From contig CAJTPB010000021.1 of the NCBI GenBank assembly GCA_910578065.1, positions 1 through 32,990 of the forward strand: 32,990 nucleotides of DNA, written 5' to 3'. The stretch comes from an uncultured Christensenella sp. (GTDB taxonomy: Bacteria; Bacillota; Clostridia; Christensenellales; Borkfalkiaceae). Of this stretch, positions 8,070 through 15,694 are shown piece by piece. The position numbers were made by a program, and so were the translations under genes. The first letter of the stretch is position 1; every line of letters starts with the position of its first letter. The notes beneath the pieces were generated by a model. That model ran no database searches and was not told the DNA's origin. It saw nothing but the letters and a program-made list of their open reading frames with translations.

Positions 8070-8441
8070 ATGTTAGATAAACGAACGACGAATTTGCTCA
8101 ATAAAATAAACGAGCTTTGCGCCGAGGGAAGTTATAAAATCGTAGAAACTGAAGAACTTCTCGCCTGCTTTTCCGCTAAGGACAAAGTGGATACGGAAGG
8201 ATTGCGGCACATGCTCGGCTATCTGTGCGACCGCAAGTATATCGACGTAAAGTACGCGGAAGAGGGCGTGTTTTGCGTAAGCCCTCTGCCCGAAGGAAGA
8301 ATGTATTTCGAAAACGCGCAGCAGGCGAAAACGGACGTGTTCCGCCGCCGCAGAGATACCGTCGCCATGACGGTGATCGGCGCGTTTTTCGGCGGGTTTG
8401 CGGGGTCTATGATCGCTTGGCTTGTTTCCGCATTGTTTTAA
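8070..8441 (+). CDS. Small protein, possible winged helix with C-terminal membrane anchor
   Basis: Unrecognised 123-aa protein. Residues 1-80 alternate helical and strand-like stretches (LLNKINELC, ETEELLACF, GLRHMLGYLCDRKYIDVKY, GVFCVSPLPEGRMYF) in a winged-helix-like order. An Arg-rich stretch (FRRRRDT, about 90-96) is followed by a hydrophobic C-terminal segment with glycine zipper-like spacing (IGAFFGGFAGSMIAWLVSALF), which would make it tail-anchored with the N-terminus in the cytoplasm. It has the same length and layout as the next gene, so the two are probably old paralogues. The upstream binding site is weak (AGG, with an A-rich spacer). Own promoter upstream. Function unknown. Confidence 0.7.
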   Translation: MLDKRTTNLLNKINELCAEGSYKIVETEELLACFSAKDKVDTEGLRHMLGYLCDRKYIDVKYAEEGVFCVSPLPEGRMYFENAQQAKTDVFRRRRDTVAMTVIGAFFGGFAGSMIAWLVSALF

Positions 8442-8450
8442 GAGGTTGTT

Positions 8451-8822
8451 ATGCTAAACGATAAACTCAACAAAAAAGAAGACGAAGTGATGAACGCGGT
8501 GTTCACCCTTGCAAACGGCAAGGAAAGTTTTCTCGTTTCCCCGTTCGAGATTATCGCGCTGCTTCCCCCCAAGGCGAGTTATGACGAAGAGAAGTTGGAA
8601 GGGGTGTTGCGCGCGCTCGAATTAGACGGATATTTCGAACTGATTTTTTCCGACCGCAAGGGGGAAAAAACTTACGTGATCCATATGAATCCCGCGGGGC
8701 TTGCTTATAAGCGGTCGGACTATCAGCGCAAGCGCGGGCTGTATATTAAGCTGGGCGTAACGGCGGCGGGTGCGGTATTGTCGTTTGCGATCGGTATGAT
8801 TTTAAAGGCGATATTTTCTTAA
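8451..8822 (+). CDS. Small protein, possible winged helix with C-terminal membrane anchor (second copy)
   Basis: Unrecognised 123-aa protein that starts nine bases after the previous stop. AGAGG lies five bases before the ATG. An N-terminal region (about 1-85) with helix-helix-helix-strand character (VMNAVFTLA, SPFEIIALLP, EKLEGVLRALELDGYFELIF, KTYVIHMNPAGLAY) leads into a basic stretch (SDYQRKRG) and one C-terminal hydrophobic helix (LGVTAAGAVLSFAIGMILKAIF). Sequence identity to the upstream protein is low but size, order of segments and anchor are the same. Cytoplasmic domain anchored in the membrane; the partner, if any, is probably the neighbouring product. Function unknown. Confidence 0.7.
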   Translation: MLNDKLNKKEDEVMNAVFTLANGKESFLVSPFEIIALLPPKASYDEEKLEGVLRALELDGYFELIFSDRKGEKTYVIHMNPAGLAYKRSDYQRKRGLYIKLGVTAAGAVLSFAIGMILKAIFS

Positions 8823-9311
8823 ATCGTGCGTACGCGCCCGCACGTCAAGTTATACGTTCATTACGGACATGGGTAATGCAATAAGCGAATAATCAAGCGG
8901 TGCTTGCGGGGATATTCCTCGCCATGCTCGGACATGGATAATGCAATAAGCGAATAATCTGGGTAAATGAAGATGATCGGCGCACGCCAAACGAAACGGG
9001 CACGGTGTTTGTATAGAAAGCCGCAAATACGTTGTCAGCCGAACGTTTAAATAGACAATGGTTCGCATATATGCGAGTATGTAAACGATATACGCAATAC
9101 CAAGCAGAACGGGTACGGCGCGCGATAATTGCATTGCATGCGCAAGGGCGAATATATAACGAATCGGGCGCAAGGGATACGGCGCTACCGTTTGCGATAA
9201 GGGTAAATATATCGCTATTAAAGAACGGTTAAACTGCGCGGTACGATTTAAATTACATGATGAAAAGGCGATAATTTTTGCATGCGTTGTTTATAAATAT
9301 GGGGCGAACGC
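8823..9311. other. Spacer of about 490 bases without a gene
   Basis: A small hairpin CGTGCG (8825-8830) with CGCACG (8839-8844) follows the winged-helix pair but has no T-run, so it is at best a weak terminator. The rest contains a direct repeat and short shared words (GCGATAA, GCAAGGG, AAATA) that suggest eroded repeats. Open frames up to 107 codons on both strands have no binding site and no protein-like pattern. Confidence 0.5.
8865..8959. repeat. Direct repeat, 30 bp, one mismatch, 65 bp apart
   Basis: Copies at 8865-8894 and 8930-8959 differ at one base. Each contains TAATGCAATAAGCGAATAAT. The 35-bp stretch between them is unrelated to what follows the second copy. This is the best-conserved repeat of the spacer and so perhaps the most recent duplication. 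Confidence 0.85.
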
Positions 9312-9340
9312 TTGACAGAAGAGAAAGAAAGTTGTAACAT
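9312..9340 (+). promoter_or_regulatory. Sigma-A type promoter of the uvrB operon
   Basis: Perfect -35 TTGACA (9312-9317), 17-bp spacer, -10 TAACAT (9335-9340). It is 49 bases before the uvrB start. No other promoter is evident before uvrA, so it probably drives uvrB, the HAD-GNAT gene and uvrA. Confidence 0.8.
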
Positions 9341-9344
9341 AGAT

Positions 9345-9356
9345 ACAAACGTTTGT
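9345..9356. promoter_or_regulatory. Palindrome at the uvrB transcription start, candidate repressor site
   Basis: ACAAACGTTTGT is a perfect 12-bp palindrome placed four bases after the -10 box, over the expected transcript start. Excision-repair genes are often under LexA control. The site does not match the Bacillus form CGAAC-N4-GTTCG, so LexA binding is a guess. Confidence 0.45.
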
Positions 9357-9388
9357 TTGTGTCTATTTTAATCTTGCGGGAGGGCGAA

Positions 9389-11350
9389 ATGGAACATCAC
9401 GAATACAAATTGTGCGCGCCGTTTGCGCCCACGGGCGATCAGCCCGAAGCGATCCGAAAGCTGACCGAAGGGGTGCAAGACGGGATCCGCACGCAGGTTT
9501 TGGTGGGCGTTACGGGCAGCGGAAAAACGTTTACCATGGCGAACGTCATTAAAAACGCGGGGCGGCCCGCGCTCGTCATCGCGCACAATAAAACGCTCGC
9601 CGCGCAGCTTTGCAATGAGTTTCGCGAATTTTTTCCCGATAACCGCGTGGAATACTTTGTTTCTTATTACGACTATTATCAGCCCGAAAGTTATATCCCT
9701 TCCACAGATACGTATATCGAAAAAGATTTGGCGTTAAACGACGAAATCGATAAACTGCGCAATGCGGCAACCTGTTCTTTGGGCGAGCGGGACGACGTGA
9801 TCGTCGTATCCTCCGTTTCGTGTATTTACGGGTTGGGCGCGCCCGAAGAATTTTTCCGTTTGGGGGTTTCTATGCGCCCCGGACAGGCAATGGCGCGCGA
9901 CGAACTGTTGCGCCGTTTGGTCGAAATTCATTACACCCGCAACGATACCGACTTTAAGCGTTCCACCTTCCGCGTGCGCGGCGACGTGGTGGAAATATTC
10001 CCCGCGAGCAATTCCGAAGTAGCGATCCGCGTAGAATTTTTCGGCGACGAAATCGACGGCTTAGGCGAAGAGGACGTCGTAACGGGAAAGGTGATTTCCC
10101 GTTTAAAACATGCCGTCGTATTCCCCGCAAGCCATTACGCGGTGGGAACGGAGCGCCTGCAAATTGCCCTTTCCTTTATCGAAGAAGATTTGAAAGGGGA
10201 GGTAAAGGCGTTTGAAGAAGCGGGGAAATTGTTGGAAGCGCAGCGGCTTTCCCAGCGCACCGAACACGATTTAGAGATGATGCGCGAAATCGGATACTGT
10301 TCGGGCGTGGAAAATTATTCCCGTTATTTCGACGGGCGCAGCCCGGGGGAGCCTTCGTTTACCCTGCTCGATTATTTCCCCAAAAACTTTCTTGTGTTTA
10401 TCGACGAAAGCCATATGACCATTCCGCAGATCCGCGCCATGTATCACGGCGATCTGTCGCGCAAAACCAACCTTGTCGATTACGGATTCCGCATGCGTTC
10501 CGCTTACGATAACCGTCCGCTTACCTTCGAAGAATTCGACGCGCGCGTACCCCAGCTCATCTGCGTTTCGGCTACGCCCGCCCCTTACGAATTAGAGCAG
10601 GCGGGGCAGGTAGTGGAACAGCTTATCCGCCCCACGGGGCTGCTCGATCCGCCCGTAACCGTTCGCCCCACCAAGGGGCAGATCGACGATCTGCTGTCCG
10701 AAGTGCGCACGGTAACGGCGCAAGGCGGGCGCATTCTCGTAACCACGCTTACAAAGCGCATGGCGGAATCGCTTACCGATTACCTGAAAGAAAACGGAGT
10801 AAAGGTGCGTTACATGCACTCGGATATCGACGCGTTAGAGCGCATCGACATCGTAAACGGATTGCGTTCGGGCGAGTTCGACGTGCTGTGCGGAATCAAC
10901 CTTTTGCGCGAGGGGTTAGACTTGCCCGAAGTAAAATTAGTCGCAATTTTAGACGCGGATAAAGAGGGTTTTTTGCGCAGCGAAACTTCCCTTGTGCAGA
11001 CGATCGGGCGCGCCGCGCGAAACGCGGAAGGCAGAGTGATTATGTATGCCGATACGATGACGGGCAGCATGCAGCGCGCCATCGGCGAAACGGATCGCCG
11101 CCGCGCCGTACAGCAGGCGTATAACCAAGCGCACGGCATCGTTCCGAAAACCATCGTAAAAGAGGTGAAATCATCGCTGAACATTACGGGCAAAACGAGA
11201 AAGACGGAAGATATCCGCATGAAAGATATCCCCGAAGAGATTGAAAAATTAAAAGCGCTTATGAAGGTGGCTTCCGCTCAGCTCGATTTCGAGCGCGCCA
11301 TCGAGATCCGCGAAGCGATCGCGGAACTGCGCAAACGAATGAGGAGTTGA
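9389..11350 (+). CDS. uvrB: Excinuclease ABC subunit B
   Basis: Damage-verification helicase of nucleotide excision repair; it receives the lesion from UvrA and recruits UvrC. The 653-aa length is normal. Walker A GVTGSGKT is at 40-47 and the beta-hairpin that clamps DNA includes YYDYYQPESYIP. DESH is the Walker B box and QTIGRAARN is motif VI. The C-terminal UVR domain (FERAIEIREAIAEL) for UvrA/UvrC contact is intact. The start is set at 9389 because GGGAGG (9378-9383) precedes it; an upstream in-frame TTG has no binding site and overlaps the promoter region. First gene of the repair operon; the next gene starts four bases after its stop. uvrC is not in the window. Confidence 0.98.
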   Translation: MEHHEYKLCAPFAPTGDQPEAIRKLTEGVQDGIRTQVLVGVTGSGKTFTMANVIKNAGRPALVIAHNKTLAAQLCNEFREFFPDNRVEYFVSYYDYYQPESYIPSTDTYIEKDLALNDEIDKLRNAATCSLGERDDVIVVSSVSCIYGLGAPEEFFRLGVSMRPGQAMARDELLRRLVEIHYTRNDTDFKRSTFRVRGDVVEIFPASNSEVAIRVEFFGDEIDGLGEEDVVTGKVISRLKHAVVFPASHYAVGTERLQIALSFIEEDLKGEVKAFEEAGKLLEAQRLSQRTEHDLEMMREIGYCSGVENYSRYFDGRSPGEPSFTLLDYFPKNFLVFIDESHMTIPQIRAMYHGDLSRKTNLVDYGFRMRSAYDNRPLTFEEFDARVPQLICVSATPAPYELEQAGQVVEQLIRPTGLLDPPVTVRPTKGQIDDLLSEVRTVTAQGGRILVTTLTKRMAESLTDYLKENGVKVRYMHSDIDALERIDIVNGLRSGEFDVLCGINLLREGLDLPEVKLVAILDADKEGFLRSETSLVQTIGRAARNAEGRVIMYADTMTGSMQRAIGETDRRRAVQQAYNQAHGIVPKTIVKEVKSSLNITGKTRKTEDIRMKDIPEEIEKLKALMKVASAQLDFERAIEIREAIAELRKRMRS

Positions 11351-11354
11351 GATC

Positions 11355-12626
11355 ATGTTAAAAATTGCGGTGGATTTAGACGATACGTTAAGCGTGGTAG
11401 ACCGCGTGGAACGGGGCGGCGCGTATATTGCGCGCAAAGGGCTTCCTTACAAAGTGATCGATCCCGACGCGCACGTGTTTTTAAATGTGTTCGATTGGAA
11501 CGAGGAAGCGCTTGCGCAGTTTATTGCGGAAGGGGGCGTTTCGGCGTTTATCGAGGCGGAAACGCGCAAGGGCGCGCGGGAAACGCTTACCACGTGGCGC
11601 GCGCTCGGGCACGACGTTACCGTGCTTACCGCGCGCGGAAAGGATTGGTTCGTCAATCCCGTAAACGTCAGCCGCGATTGGTTGGAAAAGCGCAGATTGC
11701 CGTACGACGCGATCGTCGCCGAGTGCAAAGAAAAGGGAAGGTACTGCGCGGAGCAGGGTATTTCCGTTTTGGTAGACGACAGTTTCGAACAGTGTGCGGG
11801 CGCGCAGCGGCACGGGGTGAACGCGGTGATCCTCGTAGGAAAAAACAACGTTGCGCGCGCGGGCGAAATCGCGTTCGGCGGGTCTAATTGGTATCAGATC
11901 GCAGACGCGGTGGAACATATCGCAAAAGTGCGCATGCTGGAAGAATTGGCGGCGGAAGCGTGCCCCGCGCGGACGAGAACGTATGCGGACGGCTGGGCGT
12001 TGAACTTTGACGAATGGAACGCTTGCAGGGGCAATCACGTGCGCGTAAAAAGCGCATGGCTTCTGCCGTTGGAAGAAAAACTGCGCGGCTGCGAAGGGCT
12101 TTATGCGGAAAAAAACAAGCCCTGCCGCTTCCGCTTGACCGACTGCGACCGACCGTTGGAAAGCGCGTTGAGCGCGCGCGGTTACCGGTTGGAAAAAGAG
12201 GCGGTCTGCATGGAATTGGAAAGCATTCCCACCCTGTTCCCCAACGTGCGCACGCGCGCCGTTTCGTACGAAGAATGGCTGAAAGTCTTCCGCGATATTA
12301 CGGGGGAAAGGGCGCTTCCCCGCTCGCACGCGCTGATCAAAGGAAATCCCGTTTACGTCGTTTTGGGCGAAGGTTCTACCCCCGTCGCCGCGGGCATGGG
12401 TGTTGTACAGGGCGAATATACGGGGGTATTCGACTTATATGTCGATGCGGATCACCGCGCAAAGGGCTACGGCGGCGCGCTGTTGGAACGGGTGATTTTC
12501 GAAGGAAAAAAGCTGGGCGCGGAAAAAGCGTATTTGCAGGCGGACGCGCGCAACAAAGGGGCGATATCGCTGTGCGCAAAGGCGGGCTTCAAAAAGGTTT
12601 ACGATTACCGTTACCGCGTGCGGTAA
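11355..12626 (+). CDS. HAD-family nucleotidase-like domain fused to a GNAT acetyltransferase
   Basis: Two-domain cytoplasmic protein of 423 aa. Residues 1-195 form a HAD phosphohydrolase: motif I DLDDT (8-12), motif II in VLTARGKDW, and motif IV LVDDS. The size and order suit the YqfW / 5'-nucleotidase-like group that dephosphorylates nucleotides. Residues 200-423 resemble a two-lobed GNAT N-acetyltransferase; the second lobe has the acetyl-CoA loop HRAKGYGGALLE and the C-terminal ARNKGAISLCAKAGF block. Both catalytic cores look intact. The fusion lies between uvrB and uvrA with gaps of 4 and 13 bases, so it is made with the excision-repair proteins. Its binding site AGGAG overlaps the uvrB end. 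Substrates are unknown; a nucleotide-housekeeping or repair-linked modification role is only inference from position. Confidence 0.8.
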   Translation: MLKIAVDLDDTLSVVDRVERGGAYIARKGLPYKVIDPDAHVFLNVFDWNEEALAQFIAEGGVSAFIEAETRKGARETLTTWRALGHDVTVLTARGKDWFVNPVNVSRDWLEKRRLPYDAIVAECKEKGRYCAEQGISVLVDDSFEQCAGAQRHGVNAVILVGKNNVARAGEIAFGGSNWYQIADAVEHIAKVRMLEELAAEACPARTRTYADGWALNFDEWNACRGNHVRVKSAWLLPLEEKLRGCEGLYAEKNKPCRFRLTDCDRPLESALSARGYRLEKEAVCMELESIPTLFPNVRTRAVSYEEWLKVFRDITGERALPRSHALIKGNPVYVVLGEGSTPVAAGMGVVQGEYTGVFDLYVDADHRAKGYGGALLERVIFEGKKLGAEKAYLQADARNKGAISLCAKAGFKKVYDYRYRVR

Positions 12627-12639
12627 AAAGGGATTACAT

Positions 12640-15456
12640 ATGAAAGAAGAAATATTCGTAAAGGGCGCAAAAGAAAACAATTTAAAAAATATCGACGTGC
12701 GCATTCCGCGCGGAACGCTTACCGTGTTCACGGGGCTTTCTGGAAGCGGCAAAAGCACGCTCGCATTCGAAACGATCTTTGCCGAAGGGCAGCGGCGGTA
12801 TATGGAAAGTCTTTCTTCGTACGCACGGCAATTCCTCGGCATGATGGAAAAGCCGGACGTGGAATTTATCGACGGGCTTTCTCCCGCCATTTCCATCGAT
12901 CAAAAGACCACTTCGCATAACCCCCGCTCCACGGTGGGCACGGTTACGGAAATATACGATTATCTGCGCTTGCTGTTCGCACGCGTGGGCGTTCCGCACT
13001 GCCCCAAATGCGGCAAAGAGATCCGCCGCCAAACGGTGGACGAAATTGCCGACCGCGTTGCGGAACTGCCCGAGGGAAGCAAGATCTTGATCGAGGCGCC
13101 CGTTGTGCGCGGGCGGAAAGGGGAATACGCAAAAGAACTTGCCGCTTATCGCAAAAGCGGATTCGCACGCGTAAAGATCGACGGCATCGTTTACGATTTG
13201 CAAGAAGAGATCAAGCCGGATAAAAATTTAAAACATACGTTAAGCGTCGTCGTAGACAGGCTTGTCGTAAAAGAAGGGTTTATAAAGCGGCTTACGGAAA
13301 GCCTCGAAACGGCGTTAAAACTTGCCGACGGGCTTGTGGTGATCGACTGCGACGGAAAAGAAACGCTGTACTCTTCCCGCTACGCCTGCCCCGACTGCAA
13401 TATTTCCATCGAGGAAATCGAGCCGCGCTTGTTTTCCTTTAATACCCCTTGGGGGGCTTGCCCCGCCTGCACGGGGTTGGGCTTTCAGCAGTCGGTAGAC
13501 GCGGATCTCATCTGTCCCGATAAGACGAAAACGCTGCGCGAGGGGGCGATCCGCATCAGCGGGTGGAATCTCGATTCCTCTTCCGTAACGCAAATGTATA
13601 TCGCGGCCCTTTCTCAGCGGTACGGGTTTTCGCTCGACGTGCCCGTAAAAGATTTGCCGCAGGAAATTTACGATTTGCTGATGTTCGGCAACGGCGGCGA
13701 AAAAATCGATTTGGAATATCATACAAAATCCTTCCACAGCACCTATAAAAGCGCATGGGAAGGGTTTGCGGTCAATTTGCAGCGCAGGTATGAGCAAACT
13801 GCTTCCGACAGCGTAAAGTACGATATCGAGCGGTATATGCGCACGGCGGATTGCCCCGTATGTAAGGGCAAACGTTTGAAAAAGGAAGCGCTCGCCGTTA
13901 CCGTAGGGGGCAAAAATATCGCCGAAGTATGCGATATGCCCGTGGGAAAGCTGTACGCGTTTGTAGAGGGATTGCAGCTTACTTCTACGCAGCACGCGAT
14001 CGCCGACGTTATTTTAAAAGAGATCAAAAACCGCATTAAATTTTTGCTCGGCGTGGGGCTCGATTATCTTACCCTTTCGCGCAGCGCGGCAACCCTTTCG
14101 GGCGGGGAAAGCCAGCGCATTCGGCTTGCCACGCAAATCGGCAGCGCGCTTACGGGGGTGCTTTATATTTTAGACGAGCCGAGCATCGGCTTGCATCAGC
14201 GGGATAACGAAAAGCTGCTCGACTCTCTGCGCGGCTTGCGCGATTTGGGCAATACGCTCATCGTGGTCGAGCACGACGAAGATACCGTTCGCACGGCGGA
14301 CTACATTGTGGATATCGGACCCAAGGCGGGCGTGCACGGGGGGGAAGTCGTCGCGTGCGGCACGCAGCAAGACGTTATGAACGAGCCGCGTTCAATTACG
14401 GGCGACTTTCTTGCGGGGCGCAGAAAAATAGAAGTGCCCGCTTCGCGTAAAGCGCCCGACGGCAGGTGGTTCCGCGTGGAAGACTGTCGGCAGAACAACT
14501 TAAAGGGGATCGCGGCGGAAATTCCCGCGGGGCTTATCACCGCGGTAACGGGGGTAAGCGGATCGGGAAAATCTTCCCTCGTCAACGAGATCATTTTACC
14601 CCTGCTTGCGAACGGACTGAACGGTTCGCATATGCCCAAAGGAAATTGCGGCGACTGTGCGGGCATGGAATATTTCGATAAAGTGATCGCGATCGATCAA
14701 TCGCCCATCGGCAGAACGCCGCGCTCTAACCCCGCCACCTATACGGGGGTGTTTACCATGATCCGCGAACTGTTCGCGGCGACGCCCGACGCGCAGACAA
14801 AGGGATATAAATCGGGAAGATTTTCCTTTAACGTGGCGGGCGGCAGGTGTGAAAACTGTTCGGGCGACGGCATTATGAAAATCGAAATGCACTTTCTGCC
14901 CGACGTATACGTGCCCTGCGAAGTGTGCGGCGGAAAGCGTTACAACCGCGAAACGTTAGACGTAAAGTACAAAGGAAAATCCATTTCCGACGTGCTGGAA
15001 ATGACGGTGGAAGAAGCGTGCGAGTTTTTCGCAAAGATCCCTTCCATTTACAACAAAATGAAAACGCTGAACGAAGTGGGATTGGGGTATATCAAGCTGG
15101 GGCAAAGCGCAACCACCCTTTCGGGCGGGGAAGCGCAGCGGGTTAAACTTGCAACGGAACTTTCCAAACGTTCCACGGGGCGCACCTTTTATATTCTCGA
15201 CGAGCCGACGACGGGCTTGCATTCGTACGACGTGGATAAACTCGTGCAGATCTTAACAAAGCTGCGCGAAGGGGGAAACACGGTGCTTGTAATCGAACAC
15301 AATTTAGACGTAATCAAAATTGCCGATTGGATCATCGACCTCGGACCGGAGGGGGGCGACGGCGGAGGCGAAATTCTGTGCACGGGCACGCCCGAACAAA
15401 TCGCGCAGGTAGCCGAAAGTTATACGGGGCAGTTTTTAAAGAAGATGTTACCTTAA
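12640..15456 (+). CDS. uvrA: Excinuclease ABC subunit A
   Basis: Damage-sensing ATPase of nucleotide excision repair, acts as a dimer that loads UvrB. Length 938 aa is typical. Two ABC modules are visible: Walker A GLSGSGKST (32-40) and GVSGSGKSS; signature LSGGESQR and LSGGEAQR; Walker B YILDEPSIGLH and YILDEPTTGLH. Zinc-binding CxxC pairs occur in CPKCG, CPDCN, CPACTG, CPVCKG, CENCSG and CEVCGG. ATG is preceded by AAGGG at 7-base spacing. Third gene of the uvrB operon. No terminator was seen after it; instead the last 87 bases of the gene are duplicated downstream in decayed form. Confidence 0.98.
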   Translation: MKEEIFVKGAKENNLKNIDVRIPRGTLTVFTGLSGSGKSTLAFETIFAEGQRRYMESLSSYARQFLGMMEKPDVEFIDGLSPAISIDQKTTSHNPRSTVGTVTEIYDYLRLLFARVGVPHCPKCGKEIRRQTVDEIADRVAELPEGSKILIEAPVVRGRKGEYAKELAAYRKSGFARVKIDGIVYDLQEEIKPDKNLKHTLSVVVDRLVVKEGFIKRLTESLETALKLADGLVVIDCDGKETLYSSRYACPDCNISIEEIEPRLFSFNTPWGACPACTGLGFQQSVDADLICPDKTKTLREGAIRISGWNLDSSSVTQMYIAALSQRYGFSLDVPVKDLPQEIYDLLMFGNGGEKIDLEYHTKSFHSTYKSAWEGFAVNLQRRYEQTASDSVKYDIERYMRTADCPVCKGKRLKKEALAVTVGGKNIAEVCDMPVGKLYAFVEGLQLTSTQHAIADVILKEIKNRIKFLLGVGLDYLTLSRSAATLSGGESQRIRLATQIGSALTGVLYILDEPSIGLHQRDNEKLLDSLRGLRDLGNTLIVVEHDEDTVRTADYIVDIGPKAGVHGGEVVACGTQQDVMNEPRSITGDFLAGRRKIEVPASRKAPDGRWFRVEDCRQNNLKGIAAEIPAGLITAVTGVSGSGKSSLVNEIILPLLANGLNGSHMPKGNCGDCAGMEYFDKVIAIDQSPIGRTPRSNPATYTGVFTMIRELFAATPDAQTKGYKSGRFSFNVAGGRCENCSGDGIMKIEMHFLPDVYVPCEVCGGKRYNRETLDVKYKGKSISDVLEMTVEEACEFFAKIPSIYNKMKTLNEVGLGYIKLGQSATTLSGGEAQRVKLATELSKRSTGRTFYILDEPTTGLHSYDVDKLVQILTKLREGGNTVLVIEHNLDVIKIADWIIDLGPEGGDGGGEILCTGTPEQIAQVAESYTGQFLKKMLP

Positions 15457-15496
15457 TAGTCGGCAATGGGCAGGCGGAACAGTTTTGCGGTATCAA

Positions 15497-15530
15497 GACT
15501 TGCGGCGGACACAGTAAACGAAAATTGGGG
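15497..15530 (+). pseudogene. Decayed copy of the aminotransferase 5' end
   Basis: This stretch resembles 15681-15724, which holds the start of the aminotransferase gene. Shared blocks are GCGGAC, GTAAACGAAAA and TTGGGG. In the decayed copy the start codon position reads ACA instead of ATG, and about 10 bases are missing. It is the downstream half of the first unit of the uvrA/aminotransferase junction duplication. Confidence 0.6.
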
Positions 15531-15536
15531 TTAGCT

Positions 15537-15628
15537 TGGCGGCGAAATTCTATGTGCGGGCACGCCCGAACAGATCGCGCGGGCAGCCGAAATTGATACA
15601 GGGCAGTTTTTAAAAAATGTTGTCTTAA
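15537..15628 (+). pseudogene. Decayed copy of the uvrA 3' end
   Basis: Positions 15544-15628 align with the last 87 bases of uvrA (15370-15456), offset 172-174 bp, roughly four in five bases identical. Shared blocks include GAAATTCT, CGGGCACGCCCGAACA, ATCGCGC and GGGCAGTTTTTAAA. A net 2-base loss near the end shifts the frame, but a TAA is kept at the matching place. There is no start or binding site, so it is a non-functional remnant of a tandem duplication. Confidence 0.85.
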
Positions 15629-15694
15629 CGATCGGCGTTGAAAGGTAATCGGCAGGCAAAAAAGATTAGCAATTTAAGGGGGCTTGTTGCGGAC

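Noticed and set aside
8850..9232. Small genes in the spacer before uvrB on either strand
   Set aside because: No binding sites, no homology-like pattern, and the DNA contains direct repeats.
9345..9356. Canonical Bacillus LexA (SOS) box
   Set aside because: The palindrome lacks the CGAAC-N4-GTTCG spacing, so only an unnamed candidate operator is reported.
11481..12329. Minus-strand frame of 282 codons
   Set aside because: Shadow of the HAD-GNAT gene with no recognisable domain or binding site.
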